From Methanoregula sp. UBA154 (lineage in GTDB: Archaea; Halobacteriota; Methanomicrobia; Methanomicrobiales; Methanospirillaceae), in NCBI GenBank assembly GCA_002502245.1, contig DAPW01000005.1, positions 106,695 through 111,967 on the forward strand: DNA of 5,273 nucleotides, in the 5' to 3' direction. Made by a program: the position numbers and the translations under genes. Positions 5,033 through 5,273 of the stretch are shown piece by piece; within the stretch, counting starts at the first letter, position 1, and the number at the start of each line of letters is the position of its first letter. The notes under the pieces are model-generated. The model was not told the DNA's origin, ran no database searches, and saw nothing but the letters and a program-made list of their open reading frames with translations.

Positions 5033-5273
5033 TCCCCGTTCCCCGCATCGTTATTGCCGGCACGCACAGCGGGTGCGGCAAGACAACCGTGGCAAGCGGC
5101 ATCATGGCGGCACTTACCGCACGGGGGCTGAACGTCCAGCCCTTCAAAGTCGGGCCGGATTTTATCGACCCGTCCCATCATACAAAGATATGCGGACGTA
5201 TTTCACGGAACCTTGATCCCTTCATGATGGGTGAGGATGGATGTGCCGAAACCTTCCTTCGCGCAACTGCCGG
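5029..5273 (+). CDS. cbiA: Cobyrinate / Ni-sirohydrochlorin a,c-diamide synthase (CbiA/CfbB family), N-terminal part
   Basis: Only the first 81 residues are in the window; the family is about 450 aa. The enzyme uses ATP and glutamine to amidate the a- and c-acetate side chains of cobyrinate (CbiA, cobamide route) or Ni-sirohydrochlorin (CfbB, coenzyme F430 route). Visible features are the P-loop GTHSGCGKTT (11-20), the family block PFKVGPDFIDPSHH (38-51), and GRISRNLDPFMMGEDG (56-71), all typical of the dethiobiotin-synthetase-like N-terminal domain. The glutaminase domain lies beyond the end. The ATG overlaps the cbiO stop (ATGA) and GGGAG (5018-5022) lies 6 nt upstream, so the gene is translationally coupled to cobalt import. 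That context favours the cobamide role. However, methanogens may use a related protein for F430, and the N-terminus alone cannot separate the two. Confidence 0.88.
   Translation, partial: MIPVPRIVIAGTHSGCGKTTVASGIMAALTARGLNVQPFKVGPDFIDPSHHTKICGRISRNLDPFMMGEDGCAETFLRATA

Noticed and set aside
1..5273. tRNA, rRNA, insertion sequence or prophage features
   Set aside because: No tRNA-like cloverleaf, rRNA segment, transposase or integrase coding sequence, or terminal inverted repeats were seen on either strand.

Overview
This window looks like euryarchaeal DNA, most probably from a methanogen of the order Methanomicrobiales (Methanoregula- or Methanosphaerula-like). The order is an inference from gene content and style. 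The pointers are a secreted COG1361-type 'S-layer domain' protein, Shine-Dalgarno sequences matching the archaeal 16S tail (GGTGATC, GGAG), AT-rich TATA-like promoters, T-run terminators, and a compact cobalt-uptake operon feeding corrinoid synthesis. All recognisable genes lie on the + strand.

Layout. Positions 1-294 are non-coding: two T-rich terminator candidates for something upstream, an imperfect direct repeat with a 34-nt offset, and a weak TATA-like element. Positions 295-1599 encode a 434-aa exported, C-terminally membrane-anchored beta-sandwich protein. Positions 1600-2011 are a 412-nt intergenic region. Its first part (about 1640-1870) is rich in hairpins, including an 11-position stem at 1729-1771. 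Its last 90 bases are AT-rich, with TATA candidates and a phased array of alternating ACAA/TTGT half-sites exactly 10 bp apart.

Positions 2012-5032 encode cbiM, cbiN, cbiQ and cbiO, the four parts of an energy-coupling-factor (ECF, group I) cobalt transporter. The genes overlap or lie within 27 nt of each other. A fifth gene starting at 5029 overlaps cbiO by ATGA and encodes the start of a CbiA/CfbB-family a,c-diamide synthase cut by the window end. CbiM binds the metal with its extreme N-terminus, CbiN assists loading, CbiQ couples the membrane to the ATPase, and CbiO hydrolyses ATP. CbiA would then amidate the tetrapyrrole that receives the metal. In methanogens cobamide is needed by the Mtr methyltransferase and by methanol or methylamine corrinoid proteins.

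Points that stand out: the phased ACAA/TTGT array at the cbi promoter (possible metal- or cobamide-responsive operator), the hairpin-dense intergenic RNA candidate, a CbiO about 120 residues longer than usual with a Cys/His-containing junction, an out-of-frame mini-ORF with the best Shine-Dalgarno in the window nested in cbiM, and a C7/G8 hairpin in the codons for the CbiO signature motif.
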